A stretch of 64,000 nt of DNA from Neostapfia colusana. Its lineage: Eukaryota > Streptophyta > Magnoliopsida > Poales > Poaceae. Made by a program: the position numbers and the translations under genes. This document shows positions 23,476 to 34,973 of the stretch, piece by piece; within the stretch, counting starts at the first letter, position 1; each line of letters starts with the position of its first letter. The notes beneath the pieces are model-generated. The model made no database searches and was not told where the DNA came from. It saw nothing but the letters and a program-made list of their open reading frames with translations. The stretch lies in the NCBI GenBank assembly GCA_030760725.1, contig JASWHV010000003.1, positions 111,570,153 through 111,634,152 on the forward strand, in the 5' to 3' direction.

Positions 23476-24590
23476 GAAGGCGCGCTCGTCACCTTCCTCT
23501 GGCACAACGTCGACGTGTTTGCATGGCAGCCGTCGCAGATGCCGGGGATCCCTAGGGAGGTGATCGAGCACCACTTGAAGGTCTTCCCCGACGCCCGGCC
23601 AGTCCAACAGAAGCCTCGCAAGCAGTCCATCGAGTGGCAAAACTTCATCCGGGTAGAAATCAAGAAGCTGCTGGACGCTGGCTTCATACAGGAAGTCCAC
23701 AACCCCCGGTGGTTGGCGAACCCCGTTGTTGTCCCGAAGGCCGGCGGGAAGCTCCGGATGTGCATCGACTACACCAGTCTCAATAAGGCATGTCCCAAAG
23801 ATCCATTCCCTCTCCCTAGAATAGATCAAATAGTAGACTCGACATCAGGCTGTGATATGCTATGTTTCCTAGACACCTACTCGGGTTTCCATCAGATCCC
23901 TATGTCTAGAGAAGATGAAGAGCACATCTCCTTCATCACAGTAGACGACCTGTATTGTTATGTCTCTATGCCTTATGGCCTAAAGAATGCTCTTCCCACC
24001 TTTGTACGTGCAATGCACAAAACCTTTGGAGAGTTAATAAGAGACTTAGTTGAGATGTATGTTGATGACATCGTTGTCAAGGTCAGGCAGAGTTCATCCT
24101 TGTTAGATAACCTGGCCTTAGTCTTTGACAAGCTGCGCTCCACGCGCACCAAGCTGAACCCCGACAAGTGTGTGTTCGGCGTATCCTCTGGAAAACTCTT
24201 AGGATTCCTGGTCTCACACCGAGGAATTGAGGCCAACCCAGAGAAGATCAAGGCCATCGACTTGATGCGGCCTCCCGCCCGGATCAAAGAAGTCCAGAAA
24301 CTCACGGGATGCCTGGACGCGCTGAGTCGGTTTATACCGAGGCTAGCAGAGCTAGCGCTCCCCTTCTTTAAGCTCCTGCGCAAATCCGGTCCATTTGCTT
24401 GGACCGACGAAGCAGAAGAAGCTTTCCAGGAGTTGAAGCAACTCCTGACGACCCTACCCATCATGGTAGCCCCCCAGCCCGAAGAGCATTTGTTGCTCTA
24501 CATCGCGGCGACAACTGAAGTGGTGAGTATGGTCCTCGTCGCAGAGCGGCCGGACCTCTCGTCACCACAGCCTGCTCCGGTTGCAGGAGA
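23476..24590 (+). pseudogene. pol: Element B reverse transcriptase and start of RNase H
   Basis: This is the RT of the Tat group: DVFAWQPSQMPGIPREVIEH, VVVPKAGGKLRMCIDYTSLN, KACPKDPFPLPRIDQIVD, DTYSGFHQIPM and the catalytic box YVDDIVVK (YVDD at 24058-24069). The connection domain has GFLVSHRGIEANPEKIKAI, followed by the start of RNase H (LLLYIAATTEVVSMVLVAER). The frame equals that of the protease. Just after VLVAER a 21-bp minisatellite begins and the frame is lost. Open length from the previous stop is 443 codons, part of which is repeat. Confidence 0.9.
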
Positions 24591-24601
24591 CACCAGGAAA
24601 C

Positions 24602-24802
24602 CCCGGAGGTCCAAGACGGCCTCCCGGACCTCCAAGACAATCTCCCGGAGGTCCAAGACGGACCCCCGGACCTCCACGTCAACCTCCCGGAGGTCCAACG
24701 GGACCTCCCGGAGCTCCCGGAAAACCAGTGGGACCTCCCGGAGGTCCAAGGCCCGGAGCTCCCGGGAAGCCACCGGGACCTCCCGGAGGTCCAAGGCGGC
24801 TT
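24602..24802 (+). repeat. 21-bp GC-rich minisatellite inside element B RNase H
   Basis: About nine imperfect 21-bp units of the type CCCGGAGGTCCAAGACGGCC, alternating GGAGGTCC and GGACCTCC. Each unit is seven codons, so expansion need not shift the frame. It lies in the variable linker between the RNase H core strand and PVYYISEVL. The alternate frame reads as a collagen-like Gly-Pro-Pro repeat, a by-product of composition. Confidence 0.88.
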
Positions 24803-24869
24803 AGGAGCCTTCGAGTCCCAGCTCCCGGAAGCCACCCTGGACCCACCCACCTCCAGTAGATCTGAGCCA

Positions 24870-26032
24870 ATGGATGAAGACATCTCTGGCCCGGGAGGGA
24901 GGGTCCGGACCATCCAGAGGCCTGTGTACTACATCAGCGAAGTCCTCCATGACGCCAAGACAAGGTACCTGGAGGTCCACAAGCTGCTGTATGCAGTGCT
25001 CGTGGCGTCCAGGAAGCTCCGCCATTACTTCCAAGCCCACCGGGTCTCGGTGGTCACCTCCTATCCGCTGAAGGCGATCCTTCACAGCCCCCACGCGACT
25101 GGCAATGTCGCTAAATGGGCAGCGGAGCTGGCGGAGTTTGAGCTGGACTTCCTTCCTCGTCATGCAGTCAAGAGCCAAGCACTGGCTGACTTCGTGGCTG
25201 AGTGGACGCCAACGAAGGCTGACCCAGGGGGCCACGAAGACGGTGAACCAAAGCACCGAGCTCCGGTCTTCACCGGGCCTCACTGGATGCTCTTCTTCGA
25301 CGGCTCCTCGCGAAAGCAGGGGGCCGGTGCCGGCGTACTGCTTCTCATGCCATCGGGGGAGCAGTTTGGGTACGTGGTGCGTCTCAATTTCAAGGCAACC
25401 AACAACATGGCAGAGTATGAAGCAATCATCTTTGGCCTAAAGACAGCCTGTCTCTGGGAGCTCGCCAGTTGTTGGCACAGGGCGACTCCCAGCTAGATAT
25501 CAAGCAAGTTAAGGGTGAATGCTCCTGCAATGACCCACAACTAGCTGCTTATCTGCTCCACGTGCAGATGTTGGAGAAAGACTTCCTCGCCTTGGACCTG
25601 CGCCATGTACCATGCGCTAGCAATGCCGCAGCTGACGACCTCTCAATGAAGGCCTCCACCGGAGCCCCTGTGCCCGAAGGAGTCTTCAAGAGGATGTTGC
25701 TGCGGCCCACAGCCCGGCCTGCCGAGCCGGGCGAAGGGGGCTGGACCAGCACCTCGAAGCTGGCGGTCCCGGCGGCCCTGCAGCCATGGACGCCGCCAAG
25801 GATCGTAAGCATCACTGGGGACTCCGTGCAACCCAGCACTCAAGATCCAGGAGCTCAAGTCAGACCCGATGCATGGATCACGGAGATCTGGGACTACTTG
25901 AAAGATAACATCCTCCCCGATGAACATGTATCCGCTGAACGGATCGTGCGCATGGCTAAGAGGTACGCGCTGGTAGAAGGGGATCTCTACCGGCGTGGCG
26001 CCAACCACGTCCTATTGCGGTGCATAACCTAG
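24870..26032 (+). pseudogene. pol: Element B RNase H C-terminus and second (archaeal-type) RNase H
   Basis: After the minisatellite the reading is in a new frame: RPVYYISEVLHDAKTRYLEV and FLPRHAVKSQALADFVAEW finish the retroviral-type RNase H. A second RNase H follows, with MLFFDGSSRKQGAGAGVLL (catalytic Asp) and ATNNMAEYEAIIFGLKTA (catalytic Glu). The frame then shifts near 25470 to continue LAQGDSQLDIKQVKGE (Asp), HVPCASNAAADDLS and the linker to integrase, up to a TAG at 26030-26032. Two RNase H domains in tandem are the hallmark of Tat elements. Frames change twice, so the protein cannot be made intact. Confidence 0.88.
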
Positions 26033-27108
26033 GGGGAAGGCTGCGACTTGCTCACTGAGAACCATGGAGGCGAATGTGGGAGTCACTCTTCCTCACACAC
26101 GCTTGTCGGTAAAGCCTTCCGGCATGTCTTCTACTGGCCGACAGCACTCCAGGATGCCGTCAAGCTGGTCGAGAGCTGCAAGGCGTGCTAGTTCCACGCC
26201 AAGCAGATCCATACACCGGCTCAGGCAGTACAGATGATCCCGCCCTCATGGCCGTTCGCCGTATGGGGGCTAGACATCCTGGGACCATTCCCAGAGCCGT
26301 CGGGGGATTCTGGTACCTCTACATCGCCATCGACAAGTTCACCAAGTGGCCGGAAGCCACACCCGTCGTCACCATCAACAAACGATCCGCAATAAAGTTC
26401 ATCAAGTCGATCGTCTGCCGGTTCGGGGTCCCGAACAGAATCATTACTGACAACGGGACCCAGTTCACTAGCGCAGCGTTCCAAGAATACTGCGAAGACC
26501 TCGGCATCCAGGTGTGCTATGCCTCCGTGGCTCATCCAAAGAGCAATGGTTAAGTTGATAGGGCCAATGCCGAGATTCTTCGAGACCTCAAGAACTGCAC
26601 TTATGCCGGCTTGAAGAAACATGGCGCCAAGTGGGTGGACGAGCTTCCGAGCACACTATGGGCGAACCGGACATCCCAGAGCCGGGCCACCAGAGAGACA
26701 CCCTTCTTCATGGTGTACGGGGCCGAGGTCGTGCTTCCCCCAGAGATAACCATGACGTCCCTCCATGTCCGAGCTTACGACGAAGCCACGCAGGACAACC
26801 TCCGGCGTGAAGACATCGACTTTGTCAACGAGGCTTGATTACATGCGGCACTCCGCAACGCACGGTACCGACAGGCGCTCCGACGCTACCACCAAAGGTC
26901 TGTGCATGCCCGGGAGCTGCAGGAAGGCGACCTGGTGTTGCGGCGCATACTTTCTCGTGAAGGGACCGACAAACTCTCCCCTAGCTGGGAAGGTCCTTTC
27001 CGAGTAACTAAAGTGTACCGTCCTGGGTGCGTACGCCTTTCCACCGAGGATGGGGATCCGCTCCCACACCCTTGGGACATAGAACACCTCCGTAAGTTCT
27101 ACCCCTAG
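26033..27108 (+). pseudogene. pol: Element B integrase (broken, catalytic Glu replaced)
   Basis: This region has a degraded zinc-binding region (ending VESCKAC before a TAG near 26190) and a core with WGLDILGPFP, YLYIAIDKFTKWPEATPV and IITDNGTQFTSAAFQEYCED. The site equivalent to NGQ-x-E-R-A-N reads NG-stop-VDRAN: the catalytic Glu is Asp and the preceding codon is TAA (26551-26553). The C-terminus carries FFMVYGAEVVLPPEITM, LQEGDLVLRR and PSWEGPFRVTKVYRPGCVRL, ending at 27108. There is no chromodomain, as expected outside the chromoviruses. Another in-frame stop is at 26836-26838. Confidence 0.88.
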
Positions 27109-27770
27109 AGCAATAGTAGGACAGCCTCTTCCTTTTGTAATAGATTCCATAGAGTCCAGGAACAGCGCTCGGAGCAGCTAAGTCTCAGGGGACGGTCCAG
27201 GACTACGTTCAGCTTGGCCTGGTTCCGACCCTAAGCGCGTAGAGTCTTGCTTCCCTTCTTAATGGGGCGGGTCGTTGCCTCCATGTTTAGCCTGCCTTCC
27301 TCCTATGGAAATTTATATGAAAAGAAAACTGTCCTACTTTGCTCTTCCCTTATGCTCATTTAAATTACGTATCAATTTTTATGACCGCACTTCCGGTGTA
27401 TGCTCACCATGCACTCAGCTACCTTTTCTCATTCTCACCTCTAGTCGGCATTTGCTGCCCTAGCAAAGGCGGTTGCATTTGAGGTACCTGCCGATGGCCA
27501 GGGGGCCCCGAGCTCCCGGCACTTCGCGCACGGTAGTTCCCACGCACCGTACAAATGGATAGGGACCGTAAGCCAAATAAGACTATGAGATAGGGAAAGG
27601 GGAGCCCCAAGGAGAATTACATTTCCCTTACTTGTGTGTAGGACCTCTCGGCCCTAGCTCCCCGCAGGAGTATGGTAGGAGCACCCCACCAATGGGCCAC
27701 ACCTACCAGGGGGCCGCTACGGGATCACGCAAGACCGGAGCTCCAAGGAAAGACCGAAGGATCCGGACCT
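27109..27770 (+). other. Element B non-coding spacer after pol
   Basis: Non-coding sequence between the end of integrase and the internal G-box array. I see no ORF, repeat or promoter that I could defend here. Confidence 0.6.
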
Positions 27771-27779
27771 CGCCCCCTC

Positions 27780-28030
27780 CGCAGGGGCGAGCCACGAAGG
27801 CTCCACGTGTCCAGCGGGGCCGGAGCTCCCCTCCCCTCAGGGGGGCTCCGGGCCCGCCACGTGGCTGGCAGGGGCCGGACCTCCCCTTCCAAGGGGAGAG
27901 CTCCGAAGCCTCCACGTGTCCCACGGGGCCGGGCCTCCCTCTCCTTAGAAGGGAGCTCCGGGCCTACCACATGGCCAGCAGATCCGGACCTCCCCATTCT
28001 CATGGGGCGAGTTCCGGAGACCTCCGGGAC
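27780..28030 (+). repeat. Internal copy of the G-box tandem array in element B
   Basis: About five units of the same 55-bp module as in the B LTR, with box positions near 27789, 27843, 27898, 27953 and 28009. Boxes include CTCCACGTGTCC and GCCACGTGG. No LTR termini or other LTR sequence accompany it, so it is not a nested LTR fragment. It lies between the convergent ends of pol (27108) and the antisense gene (28214). Confidence 0.85.
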
Positions 28031-29564
28031 CCTTAATACAGTAAGGACCCGGGGAAGTTGTCTGTGCAAAGCTTCAAGATTGGTAAAGGCCTCTGAGTAC
28101 CTTGCGGAGCTAAGGGCTCGGCCAGGCAAAACCAAGAAGAAGACTAAAGCACACAAGACACAGAAGATAACAAGAGTCTATTCATTCGAGGCTCCATGAG
28201 CTGGGATACAGACTCAACAAAAAAAGAGAAGGTACAGGGCCTTTTGGTCACGGGGGCGGATGCCTAAGAGTCCGGACTCTCGTTGGAACCTAGAGGTCAC
28301 AAGGGTGGCCACGTACTCGACCTCGGCCCTGGCGGCTTCCTCCTGCTCGGCGGCGGGCCCTAGACGGACTGGCTCCAGAGAGAAGGAAGGGTCTTGGCTC
28401 CGGAAGCATGCCAACAGATGCGTAGCGACCTCCTTCACCAGGCCTCAGCCCTCCACCTCAAGCTCGTTAGCGATCACCGCTTCTAGCCGGCCCAGCTTGC
28501 CGCCGATGGACTCAAGCGCCAAGATTGCCTAAGACACCTCCTGCGCTGGAGCCCCCGTCTGCACCGGGCTGAAACCAAGAGGAACCAAGGCGGACCCTGC
28601 CTCGGTAACAAAGCTCCAGACTGCCTGGGCCTCGACAGACCGCGAACCCTGGAGCTTCTCTACCTCTTGACGGGCCGCCAGCTCGCGATCCAGCGCCGCC
28701 TGGAGCTCCCGGGAGGATTGCTCCTCCCTCGCAGCAGCAGCCGACTCGCGGAGCTCCAGCTCCTCGGCCCGGGCCCTCAGCTCGCCCTCTCTGGCCTTCA
28801 GCCGTGCGGCAAGCTTCTCCTCCTCGGCCGCCACGGCATGTTCCCGGTCGGCGACGGCGCACTCTCGACGAGCTACCTGCAGCCGAAACTCCTCGGAGGC
28901 AGCAGAGCGCGCCTCGGCCTTGACTTCGGCCTGGGCCAGAGCTTCACGGAAGGAAGCGCGGAGCCGCCGGGTCTCTGATTCCAGGCGGCCGACGGCTTTC
29001 TTCTGAGCGTCGAGCAGAGCACCCATGGCCTCAAGCCTTGACTGCCTCGAGTCGAGCTCTGCCTTAGCCTCCTGGGTCCGCTGCAGCAGGAGGTGCTCCC
29101 AACTAAGAAGGCGCTCCCTCTCTCCAGCCAGCGCCCTCCGCTCCCGCTCAAAGGCGGCCTGGAACTGTCGGGCGCCAGTCTGAACACGCCCCAAGGCATC
29201 CCACATGGGCACCGGGACAGCGGGGGCAGGAGTCGTGCCCCTGACCTCCCCTGTTGCGTCTACGACCGGCGAAGGTGCTGGTGCCTCAGCAACTGAAGCA
29301 AGACGCTGACCCGGGGGAGCCAGGGAGCCAGCAACTGCACCTACAGCGGTCCTTCCAGCCTCAGCACCGGACTTCCGGGCTGGTGATGGAGGACGAACAG
29401 AGGCTTCCGCAGCCACCACAGAGGGCGAACCCGATGGCACAGAAGAAGCCCCCGCCGACTTGGGGGCTGTTGGAACCACCGCAGTTCCCAGATGCTGCGG
29501 CGCGGAGCCTCCGCCAACTGGAGATGGCTGGGTAATAGGCCCGCCCCCGGCAGCTGGTCGGTCC

Positions 29565-29642
29565 CTGCAGGAAAAGAAAGCTCTCAGGCTAAGAGAGGAG
29601 AAGAGAACGCTACTCCTACAAGCCAGAAAGAGCAACACTTAC
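29565..29642 (-). other. Predicted 78-nt intron in element B antisense gene
   Basis: The minus strand reads CCCA/GTAAGTG at the donor and a pyrimidine-rich TTTTCCTGCAG at the acceptor. Joining puts GALTSP in phase with RDRPAAGGG. Length and boundaries fit a short plant intron. Confidence 0.6.
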
Positions 29643-29941
29643 TGGGCGACGTGAGCGCTCCAACGGGCTTGTAGCCCCGGCCTCTGGGCCGCAGTTGAAC
29701 CGCCAGGACCTGAGGCCGGGACGTTCGCGGGCTGTGGCGTCTGGACCCCTGGCACACTCCCCGGCGTCGCCCCACCAGCGTCCATCCTAGAAGCCCCTCC
29801 GCCTGATAAAGGGTGGCGGGACGCTTGAGGTTCTTTGTACTGTCGCTGGCCGGGAAGAGACCTGCTGGAGTGGGACACCCGGGGTCTATTTGGGTCGCCA
29901 CTCGATGGACCAGCGCCTACGGGAGATGGGGTGCAAGGGTG

Positions 29942-29946
29942 CACCG
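29942..29946. repeat. Left target site duplication of solo LTR G (CACCG)
   Basis: CACCG before TGTGGCGGACC, repeated at 33802-33806 after CTTTTACA. Confidence 0.95.
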
Positions 29947-32900
29947 TGTGGCGGACCGGAATCCGGTCATCCAGGATCGCAGAGGGTGGTGCCGCGCGAT
30001 GCGACACCCGATAGCACACGTCATAAGAACACATTATATTACATGGGAAAAACAAACTGAATGTACATAATAGTACATTTCTCAGTTACAAACTAGGGTC
30101 TTTTATTACACAGCGGAAGTTTCTTTTATACAACTCACGCCCGCCTATCTAGAAACAGTGGTTGCCCAGCCCTAGGGCAACCCACACTAGCTGCACTCCT
30201 CAGCTCAGCGCGGCGTGTACGGCTCCCACTCAGCCGTGGTCCCCGACGGAGGGTAACCCTCGCCGGTGACTCGTACCCCGAGTCTGTGGGTGGCTCCTCA
30301 CCTGAAAAAAACTTAAGCAGCAACCGTGAGCACGAAGGCTCAGCAAGGCTTAACCGACTCACCTAAGCATGAAACTCTACATGAGGTGTACCATGACTTA
30401 GGATAGCAATGTTGTAGCAAATGGACACGCCTACAAGTTCATCCTTACTTCATCTTTTAGCAACAAGTTAAAGGTTCATAAAGCTGAAATTTAGTGAGCA
30501 ATATTTGGTGGCACACATGTACAATACAATTATATCATAACAGCAAGATTGAATCATAACATTTCATACATTAGTCTATGTTACGACGCAGTGAACAAGC
30601 GGTACTCGTCACCGCGAGGGACGGCGAATCGACTCGATATACACCTGCAGGGAAAACTCAAAGAACACGTCGCGTACGCCCACCCGTGGAGCTGCACAGC
30701 ACGCTCGCTCGATGTCGTACGTGACAACCTTTCACCCAACAGCCCAAACGTCAAACCGGTCGCACTGAAACGAGCAGGAAGTTCCCCACACAGAGCATCT
30801 CTCTATGCCCGTTGGCAGATTTCCACCTTGCTGCCCTCAACCTACACCTATAAATCAGTGTGCTATGCCTCGACGCCCGGAGGTTTAGGCTACATCGGTT
30901 TATCGGGGCCCATATATCCGATATGCCTTCGGTACATTTAATACTTGTTCAGCAGGGCCGCACACGGATCGGTCCTCAATCGACACGGACAGGGCTGCGC
31001 ACACAAGACTTCCTCTTGCTGCGCCCTAGCCCATGCCTAGTCTCATTTTCATTACTAAAGTGATCTCACATCACTCAACCGAACCCGTGTGTCCCAATGC
31101 CTATCTCGCGAGTAGATTCCAACTACTCGACTTGTACCAAAGTCCTATGACTCATTAAGCATAGCCTGTCTACTCGAGGTCCTTGACACTACCCTCACTC
31201 TTTTAGGAACCTTTGGTTATGCAAGTGGGGTTTCATTCATCCTATACCTAATGCACATACATACTTCACATGACTCATGTAAACAAAGGAAAACTTATAA
31301 AAGGGTTAATGCAAACCGGGGCTTGCCTTGTTGCTGCTGGTCAGGGGTTAGTTCCTCTTCCGGAAGGAGGAAGTCCAGCACTTCCGGAGTATCTTCTTCA
31401 ATGGCTACACGTTTAATACAATACTATATGTTAATTTGAATGCAATGTGTGAACTGGAATACATCATTGCTAATAACTCTAGCTAGCCCTTCCCTTTGGT
31501 TCTGAAATTTTTATGGTGGACTGGTAGGGTCCTAACCAGAGTTGTGACCAAGTTTTATTTGAAACAAAGTTCATTTGAACCTTGTACAAAATAGAAACCC
31601 ATTTGGTCAATATTTGAGCCTCTGGATGATTCCAAGGGTTTTCATGGCTCCAACCATTACTTTCTGGAAACTAGACTTTAAGATGGTTCTAATGGAGTTG
31701 GTTTCATGTCATTTGAAGAATTCTACAGAAAATTATGCCCTAATTAAGATTTGAAAAAATCTGAAAAATGTTTCTGTACATTTTTCTATTTTCTCAGGGC
31801 AGTTCTCTTAATCACCCCATTAGGGTAAATAAATTAACTTGGATGAGTCTGAAAATTTTACTGGGATTCAGGGATTGTCTAATGAACCTCTCAGCCAAAT
31901 TTCAGAATTTTTCATAAAGTAGTTCTCCAGATAAAATTCCCAACAGTTTAAATTTTAGGGATTTAATTCTGGAAAAATATTCACTTTCATGAGCTGAATT
32001 TGGTATTTCTGGAAAGTACTCAGAATTCTGAGTTCAGCAAAATTTGGTTCATCGAATTTGGAGTTTCCTAGCCAAAGTTCTATGCATTTGAAGTTTGCAC
32101 TAAAACTGGAAATTCCAAAAATGTTTAAATCCTGCGGGTGGGTCCACCGCCCACGTGTCGACCGCTGGAGCCGTGCCACACGGGGCCACAGACTCCTTCC
32201 CGCGCAGCCGCACTGGATCCCGGACCACAGAGAATCCCACCCATTTATCTCCAGCTGCTGACGCGTGGGGCCTACCCCTTCGTCTTCCTCCGGCCACCCG
32301 CGTGACCCCGCCGCCAAGCTCGCCGGAGCTCTCGCCGGAGAGGGGTTCCGGTCCTCGGAGCTTGCTGAATCTCGCCGCCAGTGCCTATCTCGGCCTGAGG
32401 AACACGGTGGTGCCCTCCCCAGAACTTGACAACCACCGGAACAGTGCCCCCGACGGCAACAGCGGCCGGGAGCTCACCGGCGACGTCCAACTCGGCATCC
32501 CATGCACCTTTTTCGATGTGGTTTGCTCGGGGAGCTCCGCTGACACCTGCTGGTCACGGACATGGACACCTATCCCCGTGAAAACGGCGGTAACTAAGAC
32601 CTCATCGGCGACCTAGGCTGGATATCGGCTGTGCTTCAGAAAACTTCAAAGAACCGTAAACCTAGCCCACGGTTCTTACTGGTTTTCGATCCTAGGTGGT
32701 CGTGGCAGTGTATAGAGCGTGTGCGTGACTCGGTTTGCCCAGTGATGAGCTAACCCCCACGAATTTTGGGATTTTGTGGGAGCTCGGTCTCAAGACCCCC
32801 GAAGCTTTCCCGGCGAAATACTCCCCCGACAGCCCATGATATGAAGAGCGGTAGGGACTAGAAGAATCAGCACCTTAAGGCGGTCCTTTCTTGTGTTGCT

Positions 32901-33801
32901 CGCCGGGCACGAGCGCGCCTGGGCTGGCCGGACGCCGGCGATCAGAGAGGGCGGCGTTTCTGTGCTCGCGCGGAGTCGAGAAAGAAGTTCGGTAGGGGGG
33001 GGGTTCTCGTTTGGAAAGCAGGAGGAAGGCGGCGTGGGCTGTGCGCTGGCCTTTGAGCCGCGGTTTGACACCGTGAGGTGGCCGATTGCTGCCTCGGTGG
33101 CTCGCCGCCGTTCCCTTGCTTGCGCGCGAAGTCGAGGTCGGCTGCAGCAACCGACTACCCCTCGTGTGTGCCACTGACCTGTGGGCCTCCCCTTCATTCC
33201 TTTTTCTCTAATAATTCTTTTCTGTTTTTGCTAATTATCCCACCAGCTACTCACAATTTAATTTGAGACTTAGTCACCAAGTCTTGGTTTAAATTTGAAT
33301 TCTCAAATTTGAACTGTGTTTGACTAAATTTGCTGCATGTTTAAACTGAAATTCAAATTCAGTTTTGAATTCTTGCAAATTTAGCTCTTGACAAGATGAA
33401 CTCCAATGGACATGAAAATTGGTGGGCTTACTCAGAAAAATGTGCTGAGTTTGAATATGAAGCTAACTTTTGAATTTGGGTGATGAAAGTTGCTGCAATT
33501 TGAATTTACATTAAATTGGCCTCTTTTTCAAATAACCCAAAAAGTGCCTCAAAAAGTGTTGGATTTCTATGAAACTTGGACTGAACCTTCCCAAGACTTT
33601 TTAAGTTCTAGGGGTGAGCTCAACCTCTCATGTTCCTATGTCCAAATCCCACTTTGTGAAAAGGAAGACTTTCCCCTCTAATCACTCTTTTGATGAAGGT
33701 TACTTGCTCTTCACAATATTTCCTAAGATATCCACAATGAAAACTGTGGTGTTGTGAGGTGAAGAAAAGTTTTTGCAAGTCCCTTTTCTTGGGCTTTTAC
33801 A
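29947..33801 (-). mobile_element. Solo LTR G (gypsy), minus orientation
   Basis: This is a 3,855-bp LTR flanked by a perfect CACCG duplication, with no internal region, primer site or purine tract. It is the product of recombination between the two LTRs of a former element. Orientation is fixed by shared landmarks with H, D and F: the block around GTGCCGCGCGATGCGACAC at the inner end, the poly(A)-region CTTCCGC, the GTCCCTCGCGGT island near 30600-30650 and the GCAAGCCCCGG splice-donor word at 31313-31327. It interrupts the Pro-rich linker of B's antisense gene, so it is younger than B. Confidence 0.93.
30205..31404 (-). other. Split acidic ORF in solo LTR G
   Basis: Exon 1 is 31404-31327 (minus), after acceptor GTGTAG, and includes DTPEVLDFLLPEEELTPDQQ. 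The donor is CAAG/GCAAGCC. Exon 2 begins at 30301, after TTTTTTTCAG, with EEPPTDSGYESP. A frameshift then occurs; the frame homologous to D and F ends WEPYTPR and a stop at 30205-30207. The predicted intron is 1,025 nt with the same phase as in A, D, E and F. The motif PEVLDF..PEE.L..DQ is shared with D and F. Confidence 0.5.
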
Positions 33802-33806
33802 CACCG
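33802..33806. repeat. Right target site duplication of solo LTR G (CACCG)
   Basis: CACCG follows CTTTTACA and matches 29942-29946. Confidence 0.95.
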
Positions 33807-34973
33807 GCCCCCTGACTCGGCACAGGCGACGCCCTCGGAGGAGACCGGGCACGTTTCTTCTCCGGCTGCCCGGGGGCCGGCTCCTTTCCCTTCCCCTTGT
33901 CGGCGGCTTGAGTTCCACGGGCCCTCGGGGCGGGTTGGGCGGCGACAGACGCCTCGCGCTCCGATCCGGAGCGCTCGGTCCCCGGGATCGAGATGCCACG
34001 GATGGTATCCCCAACCTGACGGATGGTGATCCCGATGTCGTCGAGGTTCGGCATCTTCTGCAGTAGCTCTGACCTCCTCTGAGGCTCTAAGAAGAGGGGA
34101 GTGGCAGAGGACGGGAAGGCGGGGTCGCCACTAAGGACGGGAAGGCGGGGTCACCTTGCCCACCATCTCGTACAGCTCCTCATCGGAAGGATCAAAGCCG
34201 AGACCCCTCTCCAACCTGGTGCAGTCCTGCTCACCAGTGTAGTACCATGCCGGGCGGTTGCGCTGCTGCAAGGGCGCAATACGGCGCGACAAGAAATCCA
34301 TTAGCACCATCAGGGACGTTAGCCCCTCGTTGGCCAAGAACCGGATCCGCTCCAAGACCGGTGCGTACTCCTGCTCCATCTCTGGGACCTCCTCCCAGAA
34401 GCGACGCTCGGTGGTTGGGAGCTGCAAGCGATCATGCTCGTCGGTCTGCACGATCACCCAGCTCTCCCTCCAGTTTTCCCACCTCGACGCACTGAAAGGT
34501 AGAAGGTACCCAGAGACCTTTGGGTCCTTGCAGCGATGCTGGAAATAGTACGCTCCCATCTGGGTCTTCGAGCCGCGCTCGGTCGTCCGCAACACGAAGA
34601 AGTAGTGGAAGAGCGTCACTGAAGCGTGCACCCCCACAAACATCTCGCAGAAATGGACGAAGACAGCGGCCATCGCGAAGGAGTTGGGGGAAAGGTGGTG
34701 TAGCTGGATACCATACGTCTCCAGCAATGTGATGAAGAAGGAAGAAATTGGCGGGACGAACCCCGCCAGGGCGTAGGCAGTAAAGAAGACCATCTCCCCC
34801 TTTTCCAGGAGCAGGGGGAGAGATCCCCGGCGGAGCCGGCGTTTCTGCTCCTCCGTGTGCCAGCCCAGCAGCCTGTGCACTGGCCCAAGCTCGGCGGAAC
34901 AAACGAGACGCGACGGGAGCAGGTTGGAAGCCATGGCGGAGGAGAGCTCAAGGACAGGAAGACAAAGGCGCAA

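Larger units (their letters stand above)
28214..34973 (-). pseudogene. Element B antisense gene (Transposase_28-like), split by solo LTR G
   Basis: This long gene is antisense to pol. The N-terminal part (34973-34131) starts MASNLLPSRLVCSAELGPVH when the second Met is used. It has ETYGIQLHHLSPNSFAMAAV and FVHFCEMFVGVHASVTLFHY, the signature of the grass family named 'putative gypsy type transposon' (Pfam Transposase_28). A basic Pro-rich linker (34054-33807) is interrupted by G (29947-33801) and resumes at 29941. A 78-nt intron (29642-29565) with GTAAGT donor and CTGCAG acceptor precedes a long Ala/Glu/Arg coiled coil (about 29400-28560). An in-frame TAG at 28529-28531 precedes the C-terminus, which ends at 28214. 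At least one frameshift (about 34054-34131) is present. Function is unknown; similar antisense ORFs occur in Grande-like elements. Confidence 0.8.

Noticed and set aside
24581..24859. Collagen-like Gly-Pro-Pro ORF
   Set aside because: It is the out-of-frame translation of the 21-bp minisatellite within B's RNase H.
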